64,000 nucleotides of DNA. It comes from Naasia sp. SYSU D00057 (lineage in GTDB: Bacteria > Actinomycetota > Actinomycetes > Actinomycetales > Microbacteriaceae). The stretch's first letter is position 1; each line of letters begins with the position of its first letter. The position numbers and the translations under genes are program-made. Below are positions 46,211-55,410 of the stretch, piece by piece. The stretch lies in assembly GCF_017916505.1 (NCBI RefSeq), contig NZ_JAFMSZ010000001.1:620001-684000 (forward strand), written 5' to 3'. The notes below the pieces were generated by a model. It saw only the letters and a program-made list of their open reading frames with translations. It was not told the origin of the DNA and did no database searches.

Positions 46211-46987
46211 TCACACCCTCGCTTCCGGGCCGACCAGCTGCTCGCGCAGGTGGGTCGAGTAGGTCAGGAACTCGGAGGTGTCGAGCACTTCCGCCCGGCG
46301 CGGCCGGTCGAGCGCGATGGTCACCTCCTCGACGATGCGACCGGGGTCGCTCGCCATGACGTGGATGGTGTCCGAGAGGAACACCGCCTCCGAGATCGAG
46401 TGCGTGACGAACACGATCGTCTTGCCTGTGGCGGCCCAGATGCCGGCGAGCGTCTCGTTCATCGCGTCGCGGGTGATCGCGTCGAGGGCGCCGAACGGCT
46501 CGTCCATCAGCAGGATCTCGGGGTCCATGGCGAGCGCTCGGGCGATCGAGACGCGCTGCGCCATCCCGCCGGAGAGCTCGTGGGGCAGCCGGTCCGCCGC
46601 GTGCGTGAGGCCGACGAGCTCGAGCGCCCGGTCCGCCGCTCCGTCGCCGCGGGTCCCCTTCTTCGCGAGATCGCGCAGCATCGCCACGTTCTCGCGCGCG
46701 GTCTTCCACGGCAGCAGGGCCGGCCGTTGCAGGACGAGGCCGATGTCCTTCCGGGCGACGGCGTCGGCGGCCGTCGACTCGCCGATGTGCACCGATCCTT
46801 CCGTCGGCTGGAGGATCCCGCCGAGGATCTTGAGTAGAGTGCTCTTCCCGCAGCCGGAGGGCCCCAGCAGCGTGACGAAGCTGCCCGCCGCGATGTCGAG
46901 GTCGAGGCTCTCGAGGACCGTGGTCGATGCCCCGCGTCGGCTGAAGGTCATCCCGATGCCCCGCGCAGTGATTCCCGAAGACGCCAT
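46211..46987 (-). CDS. ABC transporter ATP-binding protein (SsuB/TauB-like)
   Basis: A 258-aa ATPase. Walker A LLGPSGCGKSTLLKILGG, Q-loop GLVLQRPALLPWKT, signature LSGGMAQRVSIARALAMDPE, Walker B ILLMDEPFGALD and H-switch FVTHSISEAVFLS are all intact. ATG 46987 is preferred because AAGGGAAGG precedes it at good spacing; ATGs at 47011, 47020 and 47080 are in frame. First gene of the importer operon; the 254 bp upstream to the decarboxylase-like gene hold both promoters. Confidence 0.93.
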   Translation of the reverse strand: MASSGITARGIGMTFSRRGASTTVLESLDLDIAAGSFVTLLGPSGCGKSTLLKILGGILQPTEGSVHIGESTAADAVARKDIGLVLQRPALLPWKTARENVAMLRDLAKKGTRGDGAADRALELVGLTHAADRLPHELSGGMAQRVSIARALAMDPEILLMDEPFGALDAITRDAMNETLAGIWAATGKTIVFVTHSISEAVFLSDTIHVMASDPGRIVEEVTIALDRPRRAEVLDTSEFLTYSTHLREQLVGPEARV

Positions 46988-47241
46988 CTGGTGCGGCCTT
47001 CCCTTCGCCATTGCTCTCATATCCTGAGAACTGTTTCTCGCATGTGCATAGAGACTGCTCCCTATCGGCCCCGGTCTCAAGACCTCCGCGAGGGTTTCTC
47101 GGATCTGTAACGCGACCGAAACGGCATCGGCGGCACGGGAAACACGACGTTCACGTGGCGCGCCGCGGGAGCAGTCGGAGGCGCTAGCGTCCTTCGCAGC
47201 GCGATGGCCCGACCGATCCTCGGCGAAGGGAACCGCACCGG

Positions 47242-47682
47242 ATGAGCACCGACGAGGCGCAGCAGTACATCGACGACATGGCCAGGGCGCGCGGCTACGT
47301 GCTCGACTACCACCGCGTCATGGCCAAGCAGGACTTCCCTGTCCTCAAGGCCGCGAACGCCCTGGTCAACGCCGCCTACCTCGAGCAGCGCTCTCTCGAT
47401 CGCCGCACGAAGGAGCTCATCTTCATCGTCTCGCTCACGGTGATGCGCGCCTCCCTTCCGCACATCGAGAGCCACATCAGGGTGGCGCTCGACCTCGGCG
47501 TGTCGCCCACCGAGATCCTCGAGGCGATCGAGATCGCCCTGCCGGAGGCGGGCGTCGTCGCGTTCCAGGTCGGCTTCGAGGCGTGGAAGAACGTCGTCGG
47601 CGCCGAGGGCCTGGAGCCCACCGTCGCCGCGCACGGCTCCACCGCACGCAGCACGGACGAGCCGACTGCCACCCCTGCCTAG
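47242..47682 (+). CDS. Carboxymuconolactone decarboxylase family protein (no cysteine)
   Basis: A 146-aa AhpD/CMD-fold helical protein (MSTDEAQQYIDDMARARGYV). The family core is RRTKELIFIVSLTVMRASLP then HIESHIRVALDLGVSPTEIL and EALEIALPEAG-like sequence. The CxxC or CxxH redox pair of AhpD-type members is replaced by RASLPH, and the protein has no cysteine at all. It cannot be a thiol peroxidase, so a lyase-type or binding role is more likely. CMD proteins are also ECF41 partners, but no TGTCACA element is seen upstream here. Confidence 0.85.
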   Translation: MSTDEAQQYIDDMARARGYVLDYHRVMAKQDFPVLKAANALVNAAYLEQRSLDRRTKELIFIVSLTVMRASLPHIESHIRVALDLGVSPTEILEAIEIALPEAGVVAFQVGFEAWKNVVGAEGLEPTVAAHGSTARSTDEPTATPA

Positions 47683-47692
47683 ACTGCGGTCC

Positions 47693-48055
47693 GTGGCCGA
47701 CGACGCCGATCCCCGAGAGCCGCCGCCGGGTCCGCTGCGGACTCCGGATGGCCGGTACCTGATCGTGCGGGGCCGTCTGTGGCGCACCACGGACCCGACC
47801 CTCGACCCCGCCGAGCGCGACGCGCTCGTCGCCGAGCTGATGGCCGCGCGCCGAGAGAAGAAGGCCGGCCTCGTGAGCGGGGACACCGCCGACATCCGCA
47901 CCGCTCGCGAGCGCGTCGACGCGGCGAAGCGCCGGCTGGGCGAGCGAGGGCCGGTCTGGTGGACCGACGGCGCACCCGACCTCAACCGAAGACTCGTGCA
48001 GAACACGCCCTACGCCGCCTGGTATGCGCAGCAGGAGGGCGCGGACGACAGCTGA
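47693..48055 (+). CDS. Small conserved hypothetical protein
   Basis: A 120-aa soluble protein starting at GTG 47693 (MADDADPREPPPGPLRTPDG). A beta-like start GRYLIVRGRLWRTTDPTLDP leads to a charged helix (ALVAELMAARREKKAGLV...TARERVDAAKRRLGERGPVW) and ends with NTPYAAWYAQQEGADDS. Proteins of this shape are frequent in bacteria and no function is known to me. Only 10 bp separate it from the decarboxylase-like gene, so they are co-transcribed. Confidence 0.8.
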   Translation: MADDADPREPPPGPLRTPDGRYLIVRGRLWRTTDPTLDPAERDALVAELMAARREKKAGLVSGDTADIRTARERVDAAKRRLGERGPVWWTDGAPDLNRRLVQNTPYAAWYAQQEGADDS

Positions 48056-48155
48056 GCCCGCCGCCGTGCCCGGCCGGCGCCGATCCTCCTTGTGCGCGGA
48101 TCCCCTCGCGCGCCACCCCTTTGTCCCGCGAACCGGGAATCGGAAGGATCGGAGG

Positions 48156-50261
48156 GTGACCACTCCTCCGGATCGCCTCCTCGAGCTCGCTCGCACCTTC
48201 GACATCTCGACGTCGTACGACGACTGGCAGGGCCGCCACGTCGACGTGCCGGAGGCGACGATCGCCGGCATCCTCGCCGCGATGGGTGTCGACGCCGCAG
48301 CGCCGGACGCCCTCGAGTCCCGGCAGAGGGCGGTGTGGGGGCGCACGCTGCCCGCCTGCCTGGTCGTTCCCGAGGGGGAGGCGGCGGTCCTCGTCGCGCA
48401 CATCGACGAGGGCACGGACCTCGACGTAGCCCTCGAGCTCGAGGACGGCGGCCGCCGTCCCCTTCCCCGGCGTGAGGGCGTGTCGGACACCCGCACCGTC
48501 GACGGACGCACGGTGAGCGGAGTGACCTACGACGTGCCGGCGGATCTGCCGACCGGCTACCACACCGTGCGGGCAGGCGACGAGGAGGGCGCCCTCATCG
48601 TCACCCCGCGCTGGCTCGGACTGCCGGAGAGCCTCGGCGACTCCCGCACCTGGGGCTTCGCCGCGCAGCTCTACAGCGCGCGCTCCCGCAGGTCGTGGGG
48701 CGTCGGCGACCTCGGTGACCTCACCGCTCTCGCCACCTGGTCGGCCGGCGAGCTCGGCGCCGGCTACGTCCTCGTGAACCCGCTGCACGCGGCCGAGCCC
48801 GTCCCGCCGATGGAGCCGTCGCCCTACCTGCCGTCCTCCCGCCGGTTCTTCAACCCGCTCTACATCCGCGTCGAGGACGTCCCCGAGTACGGGCAGCTCG
48901 ACGACGAGGAGCGCGCCGGCGTCGACGCCCTCGGCCAAGAAGTGCACGAGGAGCTCGACGGGAAGGACGTCATCGACCGCGACGCGTCCTGGACGGCGAA
49001 GCGGGCCGCCCTCGAGCTGCTTAACCGGGCCCAGCGGACGCCGGAGCGCGAGGAGGCGTACCGCGCCTACCGCGAGCTGCACGGCGAGGCCCTGCGGCAG
49101 TTCGCCGCCTGGAACGTGATCGCCGTCGAGCACGGCAACGACTACCGGCAGTGGCCGGAGGACCTGCAGGAAGCAGGCGGCGACGCCGTCGCCGACCACA
49201 TCGCCCAGCACGAGCAAGACCTCGACTTCGAGATGTGGCTGCAGTGGATCCTCGACGAGCAGCTGCAGCGGGCCCAGGCGCGGGCGGTCGAGGCCGGGAT
49301 GCCGCTCGGCATCATGCACGACCTCGCCGTCGGCGTTCATCCGGGCGGCGCGGACGCGTGGCGGCTGCGTGACGCGTACGCCGTCGGGGTGCGGGTCGGC
49401 GCTCCGCCGGACCCGTTCAACCAGATGGGCCAGGACTGGCAGCAGCCGCCGTGGCGCCCGGACAAGCTCGAGGAGCTCGCGTACGCGCCGTTCCGCGACC
49501 TCATCCGCAACGTGCTCCGGCACGCGGGCGGGGTGCGGATCGACCACATCATCGGGCTGTTCCGGCTGTGGTGGGTTCCCGAGGGCGCCTCCCCCGCCGA
49601 CGGCACCTACGTCCGCTACGACCACCGGGCGCTGATCGGCATCCTCGCCCTCGAGGCGCAGCGCGCGGGCGCCGTGGTCGTCGGCGAGGACCTCGGGGTC
49701 GTGGAGCCGTCCGCCCGCGAGTACCTCGCGAAGCGCGGCGTGCTCGGCACCTCGATCCTCTGGTTCGAGCGCGACGGCGAGGGGAACCCCCTGCCCGCCG
49801 AGAGGTGGCGCGAGCTGTGCCTCGCCTCCGTCACCACGCACGACCTGCCTCCGAGCGCCGGATACCTCGAGGGCGTGCATGTCGAGCTGCGCGACCGCCT
49901 CGGCCTGCTGACGCGGCCGGTCGCGGAGGAGAAGGCGGCCGACGAGAAGGATCGCGAGAGCTGGCTGGACGAGCTGCGCGGTCGGGGCCTCCTCGGCGAG
50001 GATGCCACGCTCGACGAGGAGGTGACCGCGCTCCACCGCTACCTCGCGCTCGCGCCGTCCCGCCTGCTCGGGGTCGCGCTCACGGATGCGGTCGGCGATC
50101 GGCGCACGCAGAATCAGCCGGGCACGCTCGACGAGTACCCGAACTGGCGGATCCCCCTGTCCGGCCCGGACGAGAAGCCGATCCTGCTCGAGGACGTGTT
50201 CCGGTCCGAGCGCGCCGCCGCGCTCGCAAAGGCGCTGACCGCGGACATCGACAGGGGCTGA
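48156..50261 (+). CDS. malQ: 4-alpha-glucanotransferase (amylomaltase)
   Basis: A 701-aa GH77 enzyme that transfers alpha-1,4-glucan segments between maltodextrins. GTG 48156 sits right after GGAGG, which decides the start. An N-terminal beta-domain of about 160 residues, typical of actinobacterial MalQ, precedes the barrel. GH77 signatures: SSRRFFNPLYIRVEDVPEYG, GIMHDLAVGVHPGGADAW, VRIDHIIGLFRLWWVPEGAS with nucleophile Asp, and VVVGEDLGVVEPSARE with the acid/base Glu, then TTHDLPPSAGYLEG. Single gene; maltodextrins could come from the GH13/ABC system, but no regulator is shared. Confidence 0.94.
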   Translation: MTTPPDRLLELARTFDISTSYDDWQGRHVDVPEATIAGILAAMGVDAAAPDALESRQRAVWGRTLPACLVVPEGEAAVLVAHIDEGTDLDVALELEDGGRRPLPRREGVSDTRTVDGRTVSGVTYDVPADLPTGYHTVRAGDEEGALIVTPRWLGLPESLGDSRTWGFAAQLYSARSRRSWGVGDLGDLTALATWSAGELGAGYVLVNPLHAAEPVPPMEPSPYLPSSRRFFNPLYIRVEDVPEYGQLDDEERAGVDALGQEVHEELDGKDVIDRDASWTAKRAALELLNRAQRTPEREEAYRAYRELHGEALRQFAAWNVIAVEHGNDYRQWPEDLQEAGGDAVADHIAQHEQDLDFEMWLQWILDEQLQRAQARAVEAGMPLGIMHDLAVGVHPGGADAWRLRDAYAVGVRVGAPPDPFNQMGQDWQQPPWRPDKLEELAYAPFRDLIRNVLRHAGGVRIDHIIGLFRLWWVPEGASPADGTYVRYDHRALIGILALEAQRAGAVVVGEDLGVVEPSAREYLAKRGVLGTSILWFERDGEGNPLPAERWRELCLASVTTHDLPPSAGYLEGVHVELRDRLGLLTRPVAEEKAADEKDRESWLDELRGRGLLGEDATLDEEVTALHRYLALAPSRLLGVALTDAVGDRRTQNQPGTLDEYPNWRIPLSGPDEKPILLEDVFRSERAAALAKALTADIDRG

Positions 50262-50274
50262 GCGCGGACCGTCG

Positions 50275-51459
50275 TCAGGCGCCAGCCGGGACCCGGTCCT
50301 GCGGCGGCCGAGCCCGCCGACGGACACCCCAGAGCGCCCAGCCGGCGGCGAGCGGCGGGGCGAGGAACGGGGCCGCCGCCATCAGCACCACGCCGAACGT
50401 GACCGCGAAGGCGGCACCCGCAGCGACGGCGAGCAGCGCACGGACTCCCCTGCCGCCCGGGAGGGCCGCTCCGACGGTCAGGGCGCCCGCCACGGCGGTC
50501 ACTCCCACCGACAGCATCAGGAGCTGCCACTGCCAGAACGAGTCCCCGAGCAGGCCGGCGACCGGCGCGGCGGCCGCGACGACGAGGGCGACGGCGACCA
50601 GCGCGGCGACCAGATGGATGAGCGCTCTGCGGCCGGGGTTCCGGGATGCGAGCACCAGGTCGAGGCTCAGCACGAGCGGGAGGGCGCAGAGGTTGCCTAC
50701 CGCCATGCCGAGCTGCATCGTCTGCGTCGCGTCGAGGATCACGACGCCCCAGGTGCTTCCGGTGAGCGCCAGGGCGATCGCGAGGGCGCCGGCCGCCGCG
50801 GCGGACCAGGCGAGGGCGCGGGCGGGCACGACAGGGACCGGGCGCGGACGAGAGGCGACGGGAACCCCGCGCGCCGGCCGCTCGACCGGGAGCGCGCGCG
50901 GCCGAATCGCCAGGACCAGCAGAGCGAAGCTCGCGATGACGGTCGTCGCGGGAGCGAGCAGCGCGGCGCCGACGATGGGCGATCCGACGGCGCCGATCAG
51001 GAGCGCCAGCAGCCAGCGGGCGGATGGGACCCGGGGGCCGGGCAGCACCGCCGCGGTCAGCGCGGCGATCGCGGCCGCGCCGAGCACCCACGCCGCGACG
51101 GCCGTCAGCAGGGTGACGCGGGTGTGGGGAGCGGCATCGAAGCCTGCGTCGGCCGCGTCGAATCCGGCGGACCAGGACAGCGCCGCTCCGAGCGCGGAGG
51201 CGCACGCGAGGGCTGCCAGGGCCGCCACCCCTGCGGCCCGGCGCGGGGAGAGCACGGCGCGGCGGGCGAGCAGGGTGACGAGCGCGGCGACCGCGAGTGC
51301 GGGAGCGAGTCCGACGGTGGCGGCCGTGCCGACCCAGGCGAGCCCGGCGACCGACAGCTCGAGGGCGAAGAAGAGGGTCAGGGCGGCGCCGGCGATCGCG
51401 ACGAGAGCCGCCGCGCCCGCGACGAGGGCCTCCGGGCGGGCTGGCGCGCGTGTGCTCAT
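50275..51459 (-). CDS. Polytopic membrane protein of unknown function
   Basis: A 394-aa protein of about 11-12 hydrophobic segments rich in Ala, Val and Leu, starting MSTRAPARPEALVAGAAALV. An Arg/Pro-rich loop (RPRALPVERPARGVPVASRP) near residue 200 separates two halves of five or six helices each. No transporter or enzyme motif stands out. The repetitive composition makes family assignment unreliable. It is convergent with malQ (13 bp) and lies alone. Confidence 0.72.
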   Translation of the reverse strand: MSTRAPARPEALVAGAAALVAIAGAALTLFFALELSVAGLAWVGTAATVGLAPALAVAALVTLLARRAVLSPRRAAGVAALAALACASALGAALSWSAGFDAADAGFDAAPHTRVTLLTAVAAWVLGAAAIAALTAAVLPGPRVPSARWLLALLIGAVGSPIVGAALLAPATTVIASFALLVLAIRPRALPVERPARGVPVASRPRPVPVVPARALAWSAAAAGALAIALALTGSTWGVVILDATQTMQLGMAVGNLCALPLVLSLDLVLASRNPGRRALIHLVAALVAVALVVAAAAPVAGLLGDSFWQWQLLMLSVGVTAVAGALTVGAALPGGRGVRALLAVAAGAAFAVTFGVVLMAAAPFLAPPLAAGWALWGVRRRARPPQDRVPAGA

Positions 51460-51545
51460 GGCCGAAGTGTGGCAGTCCCCGGTCCTGCCGGACCAGATGC
51501 GCGCCACGACGATATGAACGTGCCTCTTCGGTTGCCGCGCCCGCG

Positions 51546-51956
51546 TCAGGCGCGCTTCGAGCGCATGGCCCGGGTGTGGGTGAGCGCGGCGTCCGCCTTC
51601 AGCCGCTCGTACTCCTCGGAGCCGAGCGGATAGGCGGCGACTCGGCCGTCGGCGTCGTGGTGGGTTCCCCAGCCGTAGCGCTTGCCGAGGGGCGAGGAGC
51701 GCAGGCACGGCTGCCCCTTCGAGAAGAAGCGCTCGCGGGCGGCGTCGCGCTCCTCCGGTGAAATGCCGGCGCGCTCCGCGTAGACCTCGAAGATCACCTC
51801 GTCCGAGGTGAACTGGTAAGGGTGTCCGGCGATCAGGTCGTGGTGCATCCCGGCGACCGTCTTGGCGCCGGCTTTCGCCGGCGGCACCTCGCCCTCCGTC
51901 ACCGGGCAGTCCTCGGCGACCTCGATGAAGGTGTCGAAGTAGTTGGTCGTGTGCAT
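51546..51956 (-). CDS. DUF6157 family protein
   Basis: A 136-aa soluble protein (MHTTNYFDTFIEVAEDCPVT). The conserved parts are PVTEGEVPPAKAGAKTVAGM, HHDLIAGHPYQFTSDEVIFE and CLRSSPLGKRYGWGTHHDADG. This matches DUF6157 as I know it; function is unknown. ATG 51956 gives the family start. Divergent from the AraC regulator gene with 115 bp between starts, so it could be a target of that regulator. Confidence 0.8.
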   Translation of the reverse strand: MHTTNYFDTFIEVAEDCPVTEGEVPPAKAGAKTVAGMHHDLIAGHPYQFTSDEVIFEVYAERAGISPEERDAARERFFSKGQPCLRSSPLGKRYGWGTHHDADGRVAAYPLGSEEYERLKADAALTHTRAMRSKRA

Positions 51957-52071
51957 GCCGGGCTCCGATCCGCTCGCCGTGGTGGCTCCTCCGCCATCCT
52001 GATCGGCCGCGGAACGGCGGTATAGGAGAAAGCCGACGAGCGTCACCCCGCGCGACGGGCACACTGGGAGG

Positions 52072-52935
52072 GTGACCACCTCGGACGGCGCCGCCGAGCG
52101 ACGGCTCCGCCGCGACGAGCGGACCGGAGTCCTCCACCCCGACAACCTCGAGCGCTACGGGGCCCGCTGGTTCGAGCCCTCCCCCGCCGTCGCCGAGGTC
52201 GTCGACCGGTACTGGCACGTGCACTGGCAGCTGCCGCCAGGCGAGGTCATCGCACAGCGGATCATCGACTCCCCGTCGGTCACCCTGTCGATCGAGACGG
52301 GCGAGGTGCCGGCCCCGCTCGTCGTCACCGGGGTGCAGGAGAAGGCGTGGATGCGCGAGATCCGTGGCAGCGGCTCCGCGTTCGGGATCCGGCTGACGCC
52401 GGCCGGCCTGCCGGCGCTCAGCGCCCTGCGGCCCGAGCAGCTGGCCGGGCGGACCGTTCCGCTGACGCCCGACCTGGACCGGGACCTGCACGCCCTGCTC
52501 TCCGGGGTCGCGGCGGCGGGCACGCCCGAGGCGCAGGCCGTGGCCGCCGACGAGGCGCTCGCGTCCCGGATCGCCGAGCGGCCCCTGGCGGCGGAGCCGC
52601 TCCTCGCCAACGCAGTCGTCGCCGAGCTGACCCGCCGCGTCCGCACCCGCACCGGGCCCGACCTCGCAGAGCGGTTCGGAGTCAGCGAGCGCACTGTGCA
52701 GCGCGCTCTTCGCTCGACCCTCGGCAAGGGTCCGAAGTGGGTGAGCCGGCGCATCCGCCTCCAGGAGGTGGCGCGGTTGCTCGCGAGCGAGCCCGAGGTC
52801 GACCTCGCGGTGCTGTCCGCCGAGCTCGGCTACACGGACCAGGCCCACCTCATCCGCGACTTCCGCGAGGTGGCCGGAACCACTCCCGGCACCTACCGCC
52901 GATCGCTGCAGGCCCTCGCGCGCCCGGTCGACTGA
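52072..52935 (+). CDS. AraC family transcriptional regulator
   Basis: A 287-aa regulator with GTG start. The N-terminal 190 residues form a DUF6597-type sensor domain (RYGARWFEPSPAVAEVVDRY, YWHVHWQLPPGEVIAQRI). The C-terminal domain has two helix-turn-helices: GPDLAERFGVSERTVQRALR and LAVLSAELGYTDQAHLIRDF, ending REVAGTTPGTYRR. The stop overlaps the next start (TGATG), so the Mut7-C protein is translated with it. The effector is unknown. Confidence 0.9.
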   Translation: MTTSDGAAERRLRRDERTGVLHPDNLERYGARWFEPSPAVAEVVDRYWHVHWQLPPGEVIAQRIIDSPSVTLSIETGEVPAPLVVTGVQEKAWMREIRGSGSAFGIRLTPAGLPALSALRPEQLAGRTVPLTPDLDRDLHALLSGVAAAGTPEAQAVAADEALASRIAERPLAAEPLLANAVVAELTRRVRTRTGPDLAERFGVSERTVQRALRSTLGKGPKWVSRRIRLQEVARLLASEPEVDLAVLSAELGYTDQAHLIRDFREVAGTTPGTYRRSLQALARPVD

Positions 52936-53690
52936 TGCCCCGGCTCGCCGTCGACATCGACCCTGAGCTGACGTTCCTGCTGCCGCGCGGCCGGCGGCGG
53001 AGTCCCCTCGAGGTCGACGCCGGAGCCACCGACACCGCCGGCCACATCGTGCAGAGCCTCGGCATCCCGCTGACCGAGGTCGGGGAGCTCCGGCTGGACG
53101 ACCGGCTCATCCCGCGTGCGGAGCAGCGCCGCGCGCCGATCGGAAGCGCAGCGCTGCTCGCCGTGCATCGGCGGCCGCGCCCCCAGCCGCACGCGGGTCG
53201 GTTCCTGCTCGACGTCCACCTCGCCGCGCTCGCCCGGCGGATGCGGCTGCTGGGGATCGACACCGCGTACGAGCCGGATGCGGACGACGGACGGCTCGCG
53301 GACTGGGCTGCCCGCGAGCAGCGGGTGCTCCTCACCCGGGACGTGGCGCTGCTCTCCCGCGCCGTGGTCCCGGACGGCGCGCTCCTGGTGCACGACGATG
53401 TCGCCGATCAGCTCGACGATGTGCTCGACCGATTCGCCCCCGCCCTCGCGCCGTGGACCCGCTGCCTCGTCTGCGGGGAGGCGCTCGGTGCGGTCGCCGC
53501 GGAGGACGTCGCGAGCGAGGTCGAGCCCGGGACGCTCCGCACGTATCGCGACTTCGCCCGCTGCACCGGCTGCGGGCGCGTCTACTGGCGCGGCGCGCAC
53601 TCCCGTCGCCTCGAGGGGATCGTCGAGCACGCTCGAGACCGCGTGAGACGAAGCTCGACGGCCGAGGGCGGCGGCGAGGCGCTCGGCTGA
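52935..53690 (+). CDS. Mut7-C RNase domain protein with N-terminal ubiquitin-like domain
   Basis: A 251-aa protein of two domains. Residues 1-80 are a Mut7-C ubiquitin-like (ThiS-type) domain ([20 protein letters not shown]). Residues 85-235 are a PIN-like Mut7-C RNase domain ([32 protein letters not shown]) with a zinc ribbon made of CLVCGEAL and CTGCGRVYW. The acidic residues in [14 protein letters not shown] and LTRDVALL are candidate catalytic ligands. It starts on the last base of the AraC gene stop. Its substrate is unknown. Confidence 0.88.
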   Translation: MPRLAVDIDPELTFLLPRGRRRSPLEVDAGATDTAGHIVQSLGIPLTEVGELRLDDRLIPRAEQRRAPIGSAALLAVHRRPRPQPHAGRFLLDVHLAALARRMRLLGIDTAYEPDADDGRLADWAAREQRVLLTRDVALLSRAVVPDGALLVHDDVADQLDDVLDRFAPALAPWTRCLVCGEALGAVAAEDVASEVEPGTLRTYRDFARCTGCGRVYWRGAHSRRLEGIVEHARDRVRRSSTAEGGGEALG

Positions 53691-53826
53691 TTCGCCCCTT
53701 CCGTTCACGCGTCGGAAACCGACGGCGAGAAGAATCTCGGGCGGTCCACGTTCCGCAGCTCGACTCGTCACGACGAGGCGGGCTCGGAACGGAACCGGCA
53801 GGCGAGAACGAGGAACCGGAGGAAAC

Positions 53827-54651
53827 ATGGGCACCATCACGACGACCGACGGCACCGAGATCTTCTACAAGGACTGGGGCTCCGGCCAGCCCATCGTCTT
53901 CAGCCACGGCTGGCCGCTGTCCGCGGACGACTGGGACGCCCAGCTGCTGTTCTTCGTCCAGCACGGCTTCCGGGTCATCGCCCACGATCGGCGCGGGCAC
54001 GGGCGGTCGACGCAGACGAGCGACGGGCACGACATGGACCACTACGCCGCTGACCTGGCGGCGCTCACCGAGCACCTCGACCTGCAGGACGCGATCCACG
54101 TCGGCCACTCGACGGGCGGCGGCGAGGTGGTGCACTACATCGCCCAGCACGGCGAGGCGCGGGTGGCGCGGGCTGTGCTGATCAGCGCGGTTCCGCCGAT
54201 CATGGTGCAGACCGAGAGCAACCCCGGCGGGCTGCCGAAGTCGGTGTTCGACGACCTGCAGGCGCAGCTCGCGGCGAGCCGGACCGACTTTTACCGCGCG
54301 CTCCCGTCCGGCCCGTTCTACGGCTACAACCGCCCCGGGGTGGAGCCGTCCGAGGCGGTCATCGAGAACTGGTGGCGGCAGGGGATGATGGGCGGCGCCA
54401 AGGCGCACTACGACGGGATCGTCGCCTTCTCGCAGACCGACTTCACGGAGGACCTGAAGAAGATCACCGTGCCGGTCCTCGTGATGCACGGCGACGACGA
54501 CCAGATCGTGCCCTACGAGGACTCCGCGCCGCTGTCCGCGAAGCTGCTGCAGAACGGCACGCTGAAGACGTACCCCGGCTTCCCGCACGGCATGCCCACC
54601 ACGCAGGCGGAGACGATCAACGCCGACCTGCTGGAGTGGATCCGGTCCTGA
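53827..54651 (+). CDS. Alpha/beta hydrolase (non-haem chloroperoxidase-like)
   Basis: A 274-aa alpha/beta hydrolase close to bacterial cofactor-free haloperoxidases and esterases: [20 protein letters not shown], oxyanion [15 protein letters not shown], nucleophile elbow [14 protein letters not shown] (Ser about 97), acid in [11 protein letters not shown] and His in [11 protein letters not shown]. No signal peptide. The natural substrate is probably an ester; the peroxidase label is historical. AGGAGG-like GGAGGAA precedes ATG 53827. Single gene. Confidence 0.9.
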   Translation: MGTITTTDGTEIFYKDWGSGQPIVFSHGWPLSADDWDAQLLFFVQHGFRVIAHDRRGHGRSTQTSDGHDMDHYAADLAALTEHLDLQDAIHVGHSTGGGEVVHYIAQHGEARVARAVLISAVPPIMVQTESNPGGLPKSVFDDLQAQLAASRTDFYRALPSGPFYGYNRPGVEPSEAVIENWWRQGMMGGAKAHYDGIVAFSQTDFTEDLKKITVPVLVMHGDDDQIVPYEDSAPLSAKLLQNGTLKTYPGFPHGMPTTQAETINADLLEWIRS

Positions 54652-54702
54652 CACCGTCGCCGGCGGAGGCGGCGACGCGTCGTCCTCGCCTCCGCGCGGC
54701 GG

Positions 54703-55410
54703 TCAGGAGAGGTCGAGCCGGCGGGCGGTCGCCGCGTTGACGGCGTCCGCGACAGCATCCGCGCGGCCCGGCGCATAGGCGTCGATCGTGTCGCCCGCGA
54801 TGGCGGCCACGAGCGCCATCGCGAACCGCGGATTGCGGGCGACCACCGGACCGTGCAGGTGCGTGCCGAAGAGGCTGCCCAGGCGGATGCCGTCGCTGCC
54901 GGTGCCGTTGCCCGCGCCCCGCACGACGCCGCCGAGCGGCGTCACCCCCTCGTCGAGCGTCAGGCCGCGCCCGTGGTTCTCGTACCCGAACAGGCGCCCC
55001 CAGGCCGAGTCGACCACGAGGTCGCCGGCCACGCGTCCCGGCAGGGCGGTCGCCTCGCCGGGCACCAGGCCGAGCCCGTCGATCGCGCCGTCGGGAAGCT
55101 CGACGCGGCGGCTCAGAAGCTCGACGCCGGTGCCGACGACGAGCAGCGGGACGTCCGCGGCGAGCCATCCGGTGAGCTGCCCGCGAAGCGTCGCGAGAGC
55201 GTCCCGGGTGCGCTCGAGGGCGGAGTCGACGCCGGAGCCGAGCACGACGGCCGCGGGCGAGAAGCCGGGCGCCGGGTCGCCCTCGGCGAGCGGCACGACC
55301 TCCGCGTCCGCTCCCGCCCACTCGAGGCGGCGGGCGAGGGCGAGCGCGTTCTCGCCGTCGCCGTTGACGTTGGTGAGCTCCGGGAAGAGCTGCAGGATGC
55401 GGTGCGTCAT
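54703..55410 (-). CDS. GatD-like glutamine amidotransferase subunit lacking the catalytic Cys
   Basis: A 235-aa class I GATase-like protein of the CobB/CobQ-like GatD group (MTHRILQLFPELTNVNGDGE). In active GatD the nucleophile sits in a VCGGYQLLG motif near residue 94; here the segment reads LLVVGTGVELL, so the Cys position is Gly93. The family GYENHGR motif (about 142-148) and C-terminal GTHLHGP (His184, His186) remain. Translationally coupled by ATGA to the MurT-like gene upstream. Without the nucleophile it should not release ammonia from glutamine; it may be structural or have a changed function. Confidence 0.85.
   Translation of the reverse strand: MTHRILQLFPELTNVNGDGENALALARRLEWAGADAEVVPLAEGDPAPGFSPAAVVLGSGVDSALERTRDALATLRGQLTGWLAADVPLLVVGTGVELLSRRVELPDGAIDGLGLVPGEATALPGRVAGDLVVDSAWGRLFGYENHGRGLTLDEGVTPLGGVVRGAGNGTGSDGIRLGSLFGTHLHGPVVARNPRFAMALVAAIAGDTIDAYAPGRADAVADAVNAATARRLDLS

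Noticed and set aside
47024-47029. CTGAGA, the core of a TPP riboswitch, near the NMT1-type importer operon
   Set aside because: It is on the opposite strand to the importer genes and none of the other conserved TPP helix sequences surround it.
49451-51517. A 688-codon plus-strand frame covering the end of malQ and the membrane protein gene
   Set aside because: Its first half is a frame-shifted shadow of malQ and its second half is Ala/Arg/Thr-rich antisense.
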